This document shows positions 9,185 through 16,771 of a stretch of DNA of 64,000 nucleotides, in pieces (the first letter of the stretch is position 1; each line of letters starts with the position of its first letter). The notes beneath the pieces were generated by a model, which ran no database searches, was not told the DNA's origin, and worked only from the letters and a program-made list of their open reading frames with translations. Position numbers and translations under genes: made by a program. The stretch is from positions 124,001 through 188,000 of the forward strand of contig JBKBPL010000001.1 of assembly GCA_046293075.1 (NCBI GenBank), in the 5' to 3' direction. The DNA comes from Ga0077530 sp046293075 (GTDB lineage: Bacteria > Pseudomonadota > Alphaproteobacteria > Rhizobiales > Hyphomicrobiaceae).

Positions 9185-11050
9185 ATGATCAGGCGTGAAG
9201 CTGGGCGTGCGTTCTTGAGCGCCGTTTTTGTCGACTACGACAACATTTACATGTCGTTGAAGCGCAAGAACGAGGAAGCCGCCAAGCGGTTCGCCCGCGA
9301 TGCCGCGTCGTGGATCAAGGCCATCGAGAGCGGCGCGCTGATCACCTCGACGAACGGATCGTTCACGCCCGAGCCGCGCCGCATCGTGATGAATCGCTGC
9401 TACGGCAACCCGGTGCCGCGGCGGAATCCGTCCGACAATTCGACGGACATGAACTCCTTTCCCTTCGTGCGCCACCATTTCCTGCGCGCCGGCTTCGAGA
9501 TCATCGATTGCCCGCCCCTGACCGCGCAGCTCAAGAATTCCTCCGACATCCGCATGGTCATGGATGTGGTCGACTATCTCGCCCACGGCACGCACTTCGA
9601 CGAGTTCGTGATCCTGTCGGGTGATGCCGACTTCACGCCGGTGCTGCACCGCCTGCGGGCCCATGCACGGCGCACGGTGATCTTCGCCAACGACTACACG
9701 GCGGCGCCCTACACTGCGATCAGCGACGGCGAGGTGCGCGAGGCTGATCTCATCACCCTGCTGCTCGAACAGCAGGGGGAGATCGGCGCGGCGCCGCAGG
9801 TGCCGCTCGTTGCGTCGCAGGCGAAGGCGCTGGCGCTGCCGGAGGCAGATCGGGAGGCATTGCGCCACGAGATCATCGCCGATGTGGTCCAAGCCGTGCA
9901 GGCGTCGCCGACGCCGGTGCCGCTCGAGGTGCTGGCCGACCGGGCCGTGCGCTCGATCGGCCACGACCGGACCGTTGCGACATCCTGGGCCGGCGCTGGC
10001 GGCTTCCGTGAACTCCTTGCGCAGACCTTGCCGGACCATCTGCGGCTTTCCGATCAGCCGCCCTACCTGGTCATCGATACGCGCCGCCACCTGCAGGCCA
10101 AGCGCAGCGCGCCGCTGCCCGAAATCTCCGAGACGATGCCAAACCGGGCGATCGCCCCCCCGCAGCCGGCGGCCTCGCTTGAGCGCCGTGGCGGTACGCC
10201 CCTCCACGGCGGGAGCCAAGGTGGCCTGCAGAGCGGCCTGCAGCCGAGCTACGACCACCATGAGGAATTCCGCCCCGAGCGCACGTTGCTCTCGCCTCCT
10301 GCAGCGTCGCCGGATCCGCGGACGCCGGGCGGGAGCCCGCGCTATGCCCAGAACGAGAGCCCGGCCCGAGAGCCCGCCCCACGCAGCCCGACGCTCTCGC
10401 AGCCGCTAATCCCGGCGCCGGCGCTGAAGCCTGCAGCGCCATCGCAGGCCCCCTCTCCGTCGCAGGGCCTGCCGGCGGCCGCCGCTTCGCCGGCGCGCCC
10501 CAAAGAGGCAACCTCGTCGATCCAGCAGTCGATCGCCCGCATTCACGAGGCCTGTCAGGCGCCGCCGCTGGCGCCGCCTGAGTACCGTACCTTGTTCGAG
10601 GTCATGGCGCTCGAGATCAACGAGAACAACCTGCTCGGGGCGCAGACGATCCAGAATGTCTTGCGCCGCGCGCAGGAGCACGGCTTGGAGCTGCGCCGCG
10701 ACGACGTGCGCTTCGTGATGGACGTCGTGAGCGAGGCCGATCCGTGGTTCGAGCAGGGGGCCTCGGCCAATCTGTTTGCCGGGCGCTTCCGCAACTTCGT
10801 CGTCGCGCGCTGCCGCGGCCAGGGCCTCAAGCTCTCGGCCGATGAACTCGACCTCATCGAAGCTTGGTTCGTGGGCAATGGCAGCCCGGCTGGCGCGGCG
10901 ACCTCGCGTGCCGGCAGCCAGACCGCCGCGCCATACACGCCGCCGCAGTCCGATCTGGTGCGTGGCGGCGCGCCGGCGCAGCCGCGGACGGCTGACGAGT
11001 TCACGAGCGACGAGTTTCCCCGCATCGTTCGCACGCGCCTGCGCGGCTGA
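9185..11050 (+). CDS. NYN-domain (PIN-like) putative ribonuclease with LOTUS-like and second C-terminal module
   Basis: A 621-residue protein. Residues about 12-190 form a NYN/LabA-type PIN-like fold: acidic residues stand at the expected places, Asp17 and Asp19 in FVDYDN, Asp121 in SSDIRMVMD, and Asp147/Asp149 in LSGDADF, suggesting metal-dependent RNA cleavage or RNA processing. Residues about 215-300 look like a winged-helix OST-HTH/LOTUS RNA-binding module. A Pro/Ser-rich linker runs from about 300 to 440, followed by a second ordered region (about 445-560) ending in a DPWFEQG...FAGRFRNFVVARC block. NYN plus LOTUS is a known pairing; RNA as the target is inferred. It stands alone on its strand. 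Confidence 0.8.
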   Translation: MIRREAGRAFLSAVFVDYDNIYMSLKRKNEEAAKRFARDAASWIKAIESGALITSTNGSFTPEPRRIVMNRCYGNPVPRRNPSDNSTDMNSFPFVRHHFLRAGFEIIDCPPLTAQLKNSSDIRMVMDVVDYLAHGTHFDEFVILSGDADFTPVLHRLRAHARRTVIFANDYTAAPYTAISDGEVREADLITLLLEQQGEIGAAPQVPLVASQAKALALPEADREALRHEIIADVVQAVQASPTPVPLEVLADRAVRSIGHDRTVATSWAGAGGFRELLAQTLPDHLRLSDQPPYLVIDTRRHLQAKRSAPLPEISETMPNRAIAPPQPAASLERRGGTPLHGGSQGGLQSGLQPSYDHHEEFRPERTLLSPPAASPDPRTPGGSPRYAQNESPAREPAPRSPTLSQPLIPAPALKPAAPSQAPSPSQGLPAAAASPARPKEATSSIQQSIARIHEACQAPPLAPPEYRTLFEVMALEINENNLLGAQTIQNVLRRAQEHGLELRRDDVRFVMDVVSEADPWFEQGASANLFAGRFRNFVVARCRGQGLKLSADELDLIEAWFVGNGSPAGAATSRAGSQTAAPYTPPQSDLVRGGAPAQPRTADEFTSDEFPRIVRTRLRG

Positions 11051-11212
11051 CGGGCGCGGCTCACCAAACGCTCCCCCTGGCGCATGATCGCATCGAACGG
11101 GCGTATCGCGGCGCGCCGTTCGGGGCGGTCGTGCGTGTGGCGGCAGGCATGGCTCCCGGGTTAGGCTTCGGGGCGCGCCGGGCCCTCATGGCCCATAGTC
11201 AGGATATCGATC

Positions 11213-11656
11213 ATGAGCATTCGCATTCGCCGTCTCGAGGCCAAGGACAAGCCGGCGTGGTTGCCGCTCTTCAAGGGCTATATCGAGTTCTACAAGGCAA
11301 CCATCCCCGAGGAGGTCATCGAGACCACATGGCAGCGGCTGCTGAGCGGCCAGGAAGGTTTTCACATCGGCCTGGTTGCCGTTGGCGATGACGATGTGCC
11401 GGTCGGCATTGCGCACATCCTCTTCCACCGCTCGACGTGGTCGCCGACGTGGTACTGCTACCTTGAGGATCTGTTCGTCGATCCCAAAGCACGCGGCAAG
11501 GACATCGGCCGACAACTCATTGAGGCCGTATATGCCGAGGCCGACGCCCGAGGCGCGACCCGCACCTATTGGGCAACGCAGGAGTTCAACTACCGCGCGC
11601 GCGGCCTCTACGACAAGGTCGCGACGAAGTCGCCCTTCCTGCAGTACAGGCGTTGA
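11213..11656 (+). CDS. GNAT family N-acetyltransferase
   Basis: A 147-residue single-domain protein with the GNAT core: an N-terminal substrate region, then the acetyl-CoA binding motif A (LEDLFVDPKARGKDIGRQL, around residues 84-102) and a C-terminal FNYRARGLYDK motif B. It would transfer an acetyl group to an amine, but the substrate cannot be read from the sequence. The start ATG 11213 follows a GGATATCGATC stretch, a weak ribosome site. It ends just before a palindromic repeat that could also serve as a transcript end. Confidence 0.85.
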   Translation: MSIRIRRLEAKDKPAWLPLFKGYIEFYKATIPEEVIETTWQRLLSGQEGFHIGLVAVGDDDVPVGIAHILFHRSTWSPTWYCYLEDLFVDPKARGKDIGRQLIEAVYAEADARGATRTYWATQEFNYRARGLYDKVATKSPFLQYRR

Positions 11657-11662
11657 CCCAGC

Positions 11663-11714
11663 TCTCCCTCTCCCCATTGCCTTCAATGGGGAGAGGGTCT
11701 GGGTGAGGGGCGGC
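11663..11714 (+). repeat. Palindromic intergenic repeat, copy 1
   Basis: Arms CCCTCTCCCCATTG (11666-11679) and CAATGGGGAGAGGG (11684-11697) form a perfect 14-bp stem with a 4-base loop, followed by the conserved tail GGGTGAGGGGCGGCC. It points towards copy 2 (12113-12157) in inverted orientation with the DUF559 gene remnant in between. Confidence 0.85.
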
Positions 11715-11727
11715 CAAGCAAGAGACA

Positions 11728-12100
11728 TTAAGCTTCTCTTTCACGGGGATCCGCGAACTCCAGCAGAGCGTCATCGAGATGGTCGTAGAAATCGCCGTCG
11801 GATGCACGGAAGACTCTGAAACCAAGCTGCCGAAGTGCTCGATCTCGAAGTTTGTCTGCGAGAAGTTCCTCGGCCGTACCATGGGTTACCCCATCGTCTT
11901 CGACGATGACCAGTCGTTCGCGGCAAACGAAATCCACAGAGTAAGAATCGACGGCGGCCTGACGCAAACTTCAGACCACCCAATTGTCGATTGCGAAGCT
12001 CTGCCCCGAGTTTGTCCTCCGCGGACGTGACATTTGCGCGTAGCAGGCGAGCGCGATTGGTCTTCCAGGGTTGTGCGCGCAGCACCTGCTCCTGTCTCAT
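11728..12100 (-). pseudogene. DUF559 (Vsr-like endonuclease fold) gene, frameshifted
   Basis: The N-terminal half is read in one frame from ATG 12100 (LRANVTSAEDKLGAELRNRQ, then LGGLKF), and the C-terminal half in another (SYSVDFVCRERLVIVEDDG...LRQLGFRVFRA to the stop at 11728). Together they match the DUF559 layout, in which the second half carries the PD-(D/E)XK/Vsr-like nuclease core. The frame breaks at about 11970, where one G stands between the codons for KF and RQ; a two-base deletion or one-base insertion explains it. Either it is a decayed gene or the assembly has an error here. Inverted palindromic repeats flank it on both sides. Confidence 0.8.
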
Positions 12101-12112
12101 TGAGGAGTTTGG

Positions 12113-12157
12113 GGCCGCCCCTCACCCTGGCCCTCTCCCCGCGGGCGAGGAGAAGGA
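12113..12157 (-). repeat. Palindromic intergenic repeat, copy 2
   Basis: GGCCGCCCCTCACCCTGG at 12113-12130 continues into CCTCTCCCCGC and a GCG-rich imperfect complementary arm. It is the inverted counterpart of copy 1. The last codons and stop of the neighbouring COG0523 GTPase gene lie inside this repeat. Confidence 0.8.
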
Positions 12158-13300
12158 AAGATCGATTGCCGCCGCCTCCGCCTCGCCGACAAACGGCCGG
12201 AAGTGCTTGCGGATGCTCTCCTCCGGCAGATCCTTGGTGATGAAGACGAGCCGCGAGCGGTGGTCCGCGCTCGGCCAGCGTGCGAGCGTTTCCGGCGGGT
12301 AGAAAATGTGCTGCACGCCGTGCACGACGAACGGCTTCGTCTGGTCCTTCACGTTCAGAATCCCCTTCACGCGCAGCAGACGCTCGCCATAGAGCTGCGC
12401 GAGGAGCTGCATGGCATTCGACAGCTCGCGTCCATCGAGCGGCTCCGCGAAGGTCAGGCAGAACGAGCGAATGCCATGAAGATGCTGATGCGCGGGATGA
12501 TCGCAGTGCGGATCCACGCAGGCGTCGTCATGGGCGTGATGGTCGTGGGGCGCCTCATGCTCATGCCCGCAATCGGGACCGCAGTGGGCGCCGTGGGCGT
12601 GGTGTCCGTTGCCGGCCCGGTAATGCTCGGCCGCAAGCCAGCGTTCGGGATCGGCCCCCGCAAGCGCGGGCTCGTGCGCGCCAAGACCGATCAGCTCCGC
12701 GGGTGCGATATGGCCTTTGACCGCACGGCGGATCTGCCCGGCCGGATTGAGCGCGCGCAGACGCCGCTCGAGCGCTTCAATCGTCTGCGGTTCCGCCAGG
12801 TCCGTCTTGGTCACAATCAGGCGATCCGCGATGGCAATCTGCTTCGCGGGCTCGAAATGCGTCTCGATCTGGTGTAATCCGAGCTGAGCATCGACCGTCG
12901 TGACGACGGCGTCGAGCTGATAGATGCGGTAGAGGCTTTCTTCCGTCATCAGCGTATGCACGATGGGTGTTGGATCGGCGAGGCCGGTCGTCTCAAGGAC
13001 GACGCGCTGCATCGGCGGGATGTCGCCCCAGAGAGATTTGGTGTGCATCCGCTCGAGCGCCTGCACGAGATCGCCGCGCACTGCGCAGCACACGCATCCC
13101 GATGGCAGCAGCACGGCATCGTCATCGATCTTCTCGACGAGTGCATCATCGATGCCCACCTCGCCGAACTCGTTGATGATCACGGCAGTGCCGGCCATCG
13201 CAGGCTCGTCGAGCAGGCGCTTCAGCAACGTCGTCTTGCCTGAGCCGAGGAAGCCGGTCAGAACGGTGATCGGGATGGCGGGGTTCGCGGTCATGCTCAT
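12122..13300 (-). CDS. COG0523 (CobW/G3E) GTP-dependent metallochaperone-like protein
   Basis: A G3E-family P-loop GTPase of 392 residues. It has the Walker A motif GFLGSGKTT near the N-terminus, the family's metal-binding CxCC motif in SGCVCCAVRGDL, a TKTDL guanine-recognition motif and a long His/Cys-rich stretch in the middle (HCGPDCGHEHEAPHDHHAH...). Such proteins deliver zinc, cobalt or nickel to target enzymes. ATG 13300 is chosen because GAGGG sits just upstream; another ATG lies 12 bases earlier. No Zur box or metal-enzyme gene is recognised beside it, so the metal is unknown. The extreme C-terminus (SSPAGRGPG) is encoded by an intergenic repeat. Confidence 0.88.
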   Translation of the reverse strand: MSMTANPAIPITVLTGFLGSGKTTLLKRLLDEPAMAGTAVIINEFGEVGIDDALVEKIDDDAVLLPSGCVCCAVRGDLVQALERMHTKSLWGDIPPMQRVVLETTGLADPTPIVHTLMTEESLYRIYQLDAVVTTVDAQLGLHQIETHFEPAKQIAIADRLIVTKTDLAEPQTIEALERRLRALNPAGQIRRAVKGHIAPAELIGLGAHEPALAGADPERWLAAEHYRAGNGHHAHGAHCGPDCGHEHEAPHDHHAHDDACVDPHCDHPAHQHLHGIRSFCLTFAEPLDGRELSNAMQLLAQLYGERLLRVKGILNVKDQTKPFVVHGVQHIFYPPETLARWPSADHRSRLVFITKDLPEESIRKHFRPFVGEAEAAAIDLSFSSPAGRGPG

Positions 13301-13365
13301 GTCGGCCCTCATTGTTGGCTGGCGGGGCAGGCTATCGGGTCGCGGTCACGATTGGGAGTCGGATC

Positions 13366-14070
13366 ATGGCGCGTGAGGTCAGGAGATCGGCGGGGGCCGG
13401 CAAGCGGCTTCCACAGCGCGGCACCGCCGAGCTGGTCGCCCGTCGCGGTGTGGTTGATATCGCTCTCGCCATGAGCCGCCGGGGGCTGTCGCCCGGCCGC
13501 TCCGGCAATGTCTCGGCGCGCTTTGAGGACGGGCTTCTCATCACGCCGACGGGTATGGCCTATGACCTCATCACGCCCGCCGACATCGTGCGCGTAGAGC
13601 TCGATGGCCATGTCCCGGCAGGGCAGCCGGCACCTTCGAGCGAGCTTTCGTGCCATCTGGCGGTTTATCGCGCCCGGCCCGATGTCGGCGCCATCGTCCA
13701 CTGTCACTCGCTGCACGCGACGGTGCTGGCCTGCGCCCATCGGTCGATCCCGGCCTTTCACTATATGGTGGCGGTCGCTGGTGGCGACGATATCCCGCTG
13801 GTGCCTTATGCCACGTTCGGCAGTGAGGAACTCGCCCGCCACGTTGCCGAGGGCCTTGCAGGCCGCAATGCCTGCCTGATGGCCAATCATGGCCAGATCG
13901 CGGTCGGGGCGAACGGCGCCGCGGCCTTGGCGCTCGCAGCGGAGGTCGAGGTTCTCGCGGAGCAGTACGTCAAGGTGCTGATGCTCGGGACGCCGCATGT
14001 CCTGGCGCGGGATGAGATGGCGCGCGTGGTGCAGCGCTTCCCAGGTTACGGGCAGAAGGCGCAGGATTGA
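13366..14070 (+). CDS. Class II aldolase/adducin family protein (L-fuculose-phosphate aldolase-like)
   Basis: A 234-residue zinc-dependent aldolase-type protein. It shows the family landmarks: SGNVSAR near the N-terminus, an SSELSCHL segment with the catalytic Glu, HCHSLH as the first metal-binding His pair and a later NHGQ segment. Members cleave sugar phosphates such as L-fuculose- or L-ribulose-phosphate or act on related keto acids; the substrate is not clear. The start at 13366 removes a short unlike N-terminal tail. It is divergent from the COG0523 gene and is followed 37 bases later by a cupin gene on the same strand, so the two may be one operon. Confidence 0.85.
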   Translation: MAREVRRSAGAGKRLPQRGTAELVARRGVVDIALAMSRRGLSPGRSGNVSARFEDGLLITPTGMAYDLITPADIVRVELDGHVPAGQPAPSSELSCHLAVYRARPDVGAIVHCHSLHATVLACAHRSIPAFHYMVAVAGGDDIPLVPYATFGSEELARHVAEGLAGRNACLMANHGQIAVGANGAAALALAAEVEVLAEQYVKVLMLGTPHVLARDEMARVVQRFPGYGQKAQD

Positions 14071-14107
14071 AGCTGGGGCGATGTTCTCGTGGATGGAGAA
14101 GCGCAGA

Positions 14108-14590
14108 ATGAAACCGTTCATGAACCTTGACGAGGTCGAGTTCGACGATGTCGAGGAGAATGGCTACTACACGTCGAGCCGAGCTTCGATCAGTAGCCGT
14201 ATCGGGGCGAGGCAGCTCGGCTACAATCTCACTGTCCTGCCTCCCGGCAAGGCCCAGTGTCCTTTCCACTGCCATCACGGCGAGGAGGAAATGTTCCTGA
14301 TCCTCGAGGGTGAAGGTGAGCTGAGGTTCGGCGACAAGCGCCACCCGATCCGCAAGCACGATGTGATCGCCTGCCCGACCGGTGGTCCCGAGGTGGCGCA
14401 CCAGATCATCAACACCGGAACAGTGACAATGCGCTATCTCGCGCTGTCGACGTTGGTCGAGGTCGAGACGTGCGAGTATCCGGATTCGCAGAAGGTTCTC
14501 GTCGTGACCGGCAAGCCCGGAGAGCTGGGGCTGCGCACGATGTTTCGCGCCGAGGCCACCGTCGACTACTACGACCGCGAGAAGTTCTGA
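14108..14590 (+). CDS. Cupin domain protein
   Basis: A 160-residue single cupin. Motif 1 is visible as CPFHCHHGEEEMFLILEGEG and motif 2 as HDVIACPTGGPEVAHQIIN, giving His and Glu metal ligands in a small beta-barrel. It could be an isomerase, a dioxygenase or a binding protein; the sequence does not decide. ATG 14108 has GGAGAA at the correct distance; in-frame ATGs also exist at 14081 and 14093. It follows the class II aldolase, suggesting a shared sugar or keto-acid pathway. Confidence 0.82.
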   Translation: MKPFMNLDEVEFDDVEENGYYTSSRASISSRIGARQLGYNLTVLPPGKAQCPFHCHHGEEEMFLILEGEGELRFGDKRHPIRKHDVIACPTGGPEVAHQIINTGTVTMRYLALSTLVEVETCEYPDSQKVLVVTGKPGELGLRTMFRAEATVDYYDREKF

Positions 14591-14614
14591 AGGTCCGGAA
14601 CTCGGGGGCCATCG

Positions 14615-15385
14615 TCACGCCCAGGGCGGCTTGATCCAGTTGAAGAGATCGATGCCGCCGTCCACCACAAGCGTCGTGCCCGTGACATACCCGGCGAACC
14701 GATCCGAGAGCAGAGCCAGCGCCGGCCCCGCGAGATCTGCCGCCGTGCCGAGGCGTCCAAGCGCGATCTTGCCACTGAAGTCATAGGCTGCGGCATTGAA
14801 GCCGCCGCCGGGGATGGCGCCGGGGGCAATGGCATTGACCCGGATGCCTGCCGGGCCGAAGTGGCGCGCAAGCTCGCGTACGACCATGGTCTGGCCGGCC
14901 TTGGCGGCGGAATAGTGCGGCAGGTTGCGCGGTGTTTCGGCGTGCAGTGAGGTGATGAAGAGCAGCCGGCCCCTCGTGCCGCGCGCCTGCATGGCGCCGG
15001 CGATCTCGCGGCCGAGGAAATAGCCCGAGCGCACATTGACATTGTGGAAGGCATCCCAGGTCGCCTCGCTGACCCTTGCGGCGTCGTCCGCCTCCTTGCG
15101 CGGCGGGCAGGCCGAGTGCACGAACATGTCGAGGGGTGTGCCGCCAAGGCGCGCGAGGAGGCTTCGCCAGCCCTCCGGCGCCGAGAGATCGGTCGCGATC
15201 GCCTCTGCCTGACCGTTGCCAGCGGCGATGGCCGCCAGGGTCGCGGCATTGCGCTCAGCATCCACATCGGCGAGGAGGACCCTGGCACCTTCTGCGGCAA
15301 GTGCTTCGGCGATGGCGCGGCCAATATTCGAGGCGGATCCGGTCACCAGCGCGCATTGTCCGGTGAAGAGCCCGATTGGCTTCAT
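14615..15385 (-). CDS. SDR family oxidoreductase
   Basis: A 256-residue short-chain dehydrogenase. The NAD(P)-binding motif TGSASNIG is at residues 15-22, the catalytic serine is about Ser146, and YxxxK is Tyr158/Lys162. The usual NNAG motif is replaced by HSAC (about 90-93), an unusual variation. ATG 15385 has a GGGAGGGA ribosome site directly upstream; longer frames lack one. It converges on the cupin gene. The substrate is unknown. Confidence 0.85.
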   Translation of the reverse strand: MKPIGLFTGQCALVTGSASNIGRAIAEALAAEGARVLLADVDAERNAATLAAIAAGNGQAEAIATDLSAPEGWRSLLARLGGTPLDMFVHSACPPRKEADDAARVSEATWDAFHNVNVRSGYFLGREIAGAMQARGTRGRLLFITSLHAETPRNLPHYSAAKAGQTMVVRELARHFGPAGIRVNAIAPGAIPGGGFNAAAYDFSGKIALGRLGTAADLAGPALALLSDRFAGYVTGTTLVVDGGIDLFNWIKPPWA

Positions 15386-15508
15386 GCTGGTCCCTCCCAT
15401 TCGGGGCTTGAAGCGTCCCACGCCCGATCCGACAAAATTCAAGCCCGTCCGGATCATGCGCCGAACGGGCTGCAATTCTCAAGGCGGGTGAAGCCGACAG
15501 GCTCGCGG

Positions 15509-16219
15509 CTATGGCTTCTTGCGGAAGCGATCCAGGCTGATGACGTTGTCCTGACCGGACGGGGAGGCCACGTCCGCCCCCTCCTCGACGCCCGTCGGCA
15601 CGGAAACCAGAGCGGGAGGCTGTGAGCGTTGCGTTGGTTCCAGCCGGCGAGGTCCAGCTATCCCCTCCGCCAGATGCTCCTCGTCGAGCGGGGTGGCCTC
15701 GTCCTCCTTGTCCGGGCGGATGCGGCGCGGCGGGCGCTTTCTGTCAGCGGCCGTCGGGCGATGCGACGCACGGCCCAAGCCCGGCACGCCGGTGATCTGG
15801 CCGCCAATGCCGACGTCCTCGTTGAGACCGACGACGCTGCTGCTACCATCGCGTGCGGCGCCCGCTTCATCAAACTGGAGGCCGTACGGGACGCTTGGAT
15901 CGAAGAAGACCTTGATCGCGGCGAAGGGAATGACCAGCCGCTCGGGGATGTTGTCGAAGGTCAGCTTCACCTCGAAACGCGTATCGCTGACGATGAGCTC
16001 CCAGAAGCGGTGCTGGAGCACGATCGTCATCTCTTCGGTATATTTGCTCTTGAGGCGCTTCGAGAGCACGACGCCCGGGTGGCGGGTGTCAAAGGCGATA
16101 TAGAAGTGGTGATTGCCCGGAAGCCCGGACTTCTGCACCCGCGTCAGCACTGCGCGCACGACGCCTCGCATGGCCTCTTGCGCCAGCGCGTCGTAGTCGA
16201 TGTCATGCTCTGCCGTCAT
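15509..16219 (-). CDS. sspB: SspB-family ClpXP proteolysis adaptor
   Basis: A 236-residue protein of the alphaproteobacterial SspB type. Residues about 1-130 form the substrate-binding domain (HHFYIAFDTRHPGVVLSKRL, then ERLVIPFAAIKVFFDPSVPYGLQF), and a long charged linker ends in a C-terminal NVISLDRFRKKP segment that resembles the ClpX-docking tail. SspB tethers proteins carrying the tmRNA-encoded degradation tag to the ClpXP protease. The tmRNA gene itself lies about 100 bases upstream on the same strand, so tag source and tag receptor are neighbours. Confidence 0.9.
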   Translation of the reverse strand: MTAEHDIDYDALAQEAMRGVVRAVLTRVQKSGLPGNHHFYIAFDTRHPGVVLSKRLKSKYTEEMTIVLQHRFWELIVSDTRFEVKLTFDNIPERLVIPFAAIKVFFDPSVPYGLQFDEAGAARDGSSSVVGLNEDVGIGGQITGVPGLGRASHRPTAADRKRPPRRIRPDKEDEATPLDEEHLAEGIAGPRRLEPTQRSQPPALVSVPTGVEEGADVASPSGQDNVISLDRFRKKP

Positions 16220-16317
16220 GCTACATCAGTCTTCGCACCAACCCGCACAGTGCGCCTCAATGCCGCCCGCATCGAGGCGAAGTGGAGGGCTTCTGTTGCC
16301 CGGTGCCCTCCGAACCG

Positions 16318-16645
16318 CGCCTGACGTTGCTAGACGCCAGGGCTTCAAGTTCAGGCTAATCCAACTGCATTACGCAGCGAGAGCAGCCTCAGCATAGTTG
16401 TCGTTGGCAACTATTCTGGTGACCCGATAACGGCGGTATCATGCCGGGCAAAAGAGCACCCTTTACACCCTCGTCGATCCTATTTCGCCCCCAGCAACAG
16501 CCCGCCCGGGGCTGTCCTCCGAAGGAGCTCGCGCCGTCGTCGGCTCGATCCCCTGCGGGCTGATGGTGGAGGCGCCGGGTACTGCCCCCGGGTCCGAAAG
16601 GCTTATTCCGATGTCCGTTTATCGCCATAGCCGGACGAATCCAGC
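16318..16645 (-). ncRNA. ssrA: Permuted two-piece tmRNA (ssrA)
   Basis: Transfer-messenger RNA that rescues stalled ribosomes. Read on the minus strand, the acceptor piece comes first and ends in GGCGCCTCCACCA, its CCA end being at 16564. An intervening segment follows, then the coding piece starting GGGGGCGAAATAGGATCGAC at 16492. The tag frame GCC AAC GAC ... GCG TAA at 16408-16370 encodes ANDNYAEAALAA. The order acceptor-spacer-coding is the circularly permuted form typical of Alphaproteobacteria. A 7-bp hairpin (CCTGGCG/CGTCAGG, about 16319-16340) closes the 3' side. Outer ends are approximate. Confidence 0.95.
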
Positions 16646-16651
16646 ACCCTC

Positions 16652-16657
16652 AATATA
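16652..16657 (-). promoter_or_regulatory. Candidate -10 element of ssrA
   Basis: On the minus strand the hexamer TATATT (five of six consensus positions) lies about 7 bases before the start of the acceptor piece. The -35 partner TTTCAT, 17 bases further upstream, is poor. Confidence 0.45.
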
Positions 16658-16771
16658 GGATGGCCTTTGGGCAAATGAAAGCGCACTCAGCCACGCGTGT
16701 GGATGAGGCGCAACGGCGCCAGATCAAATTCGCGTGGTAAAGCAGGGCGCCGTGACCGGAGGGACACGATC

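Noticed and set aside
12203..12877. A 224-codon frame antisense to the COG0523 GTPase
   Set aside because: Antisense shadow of a gene with Walker A and CxCC motifs.
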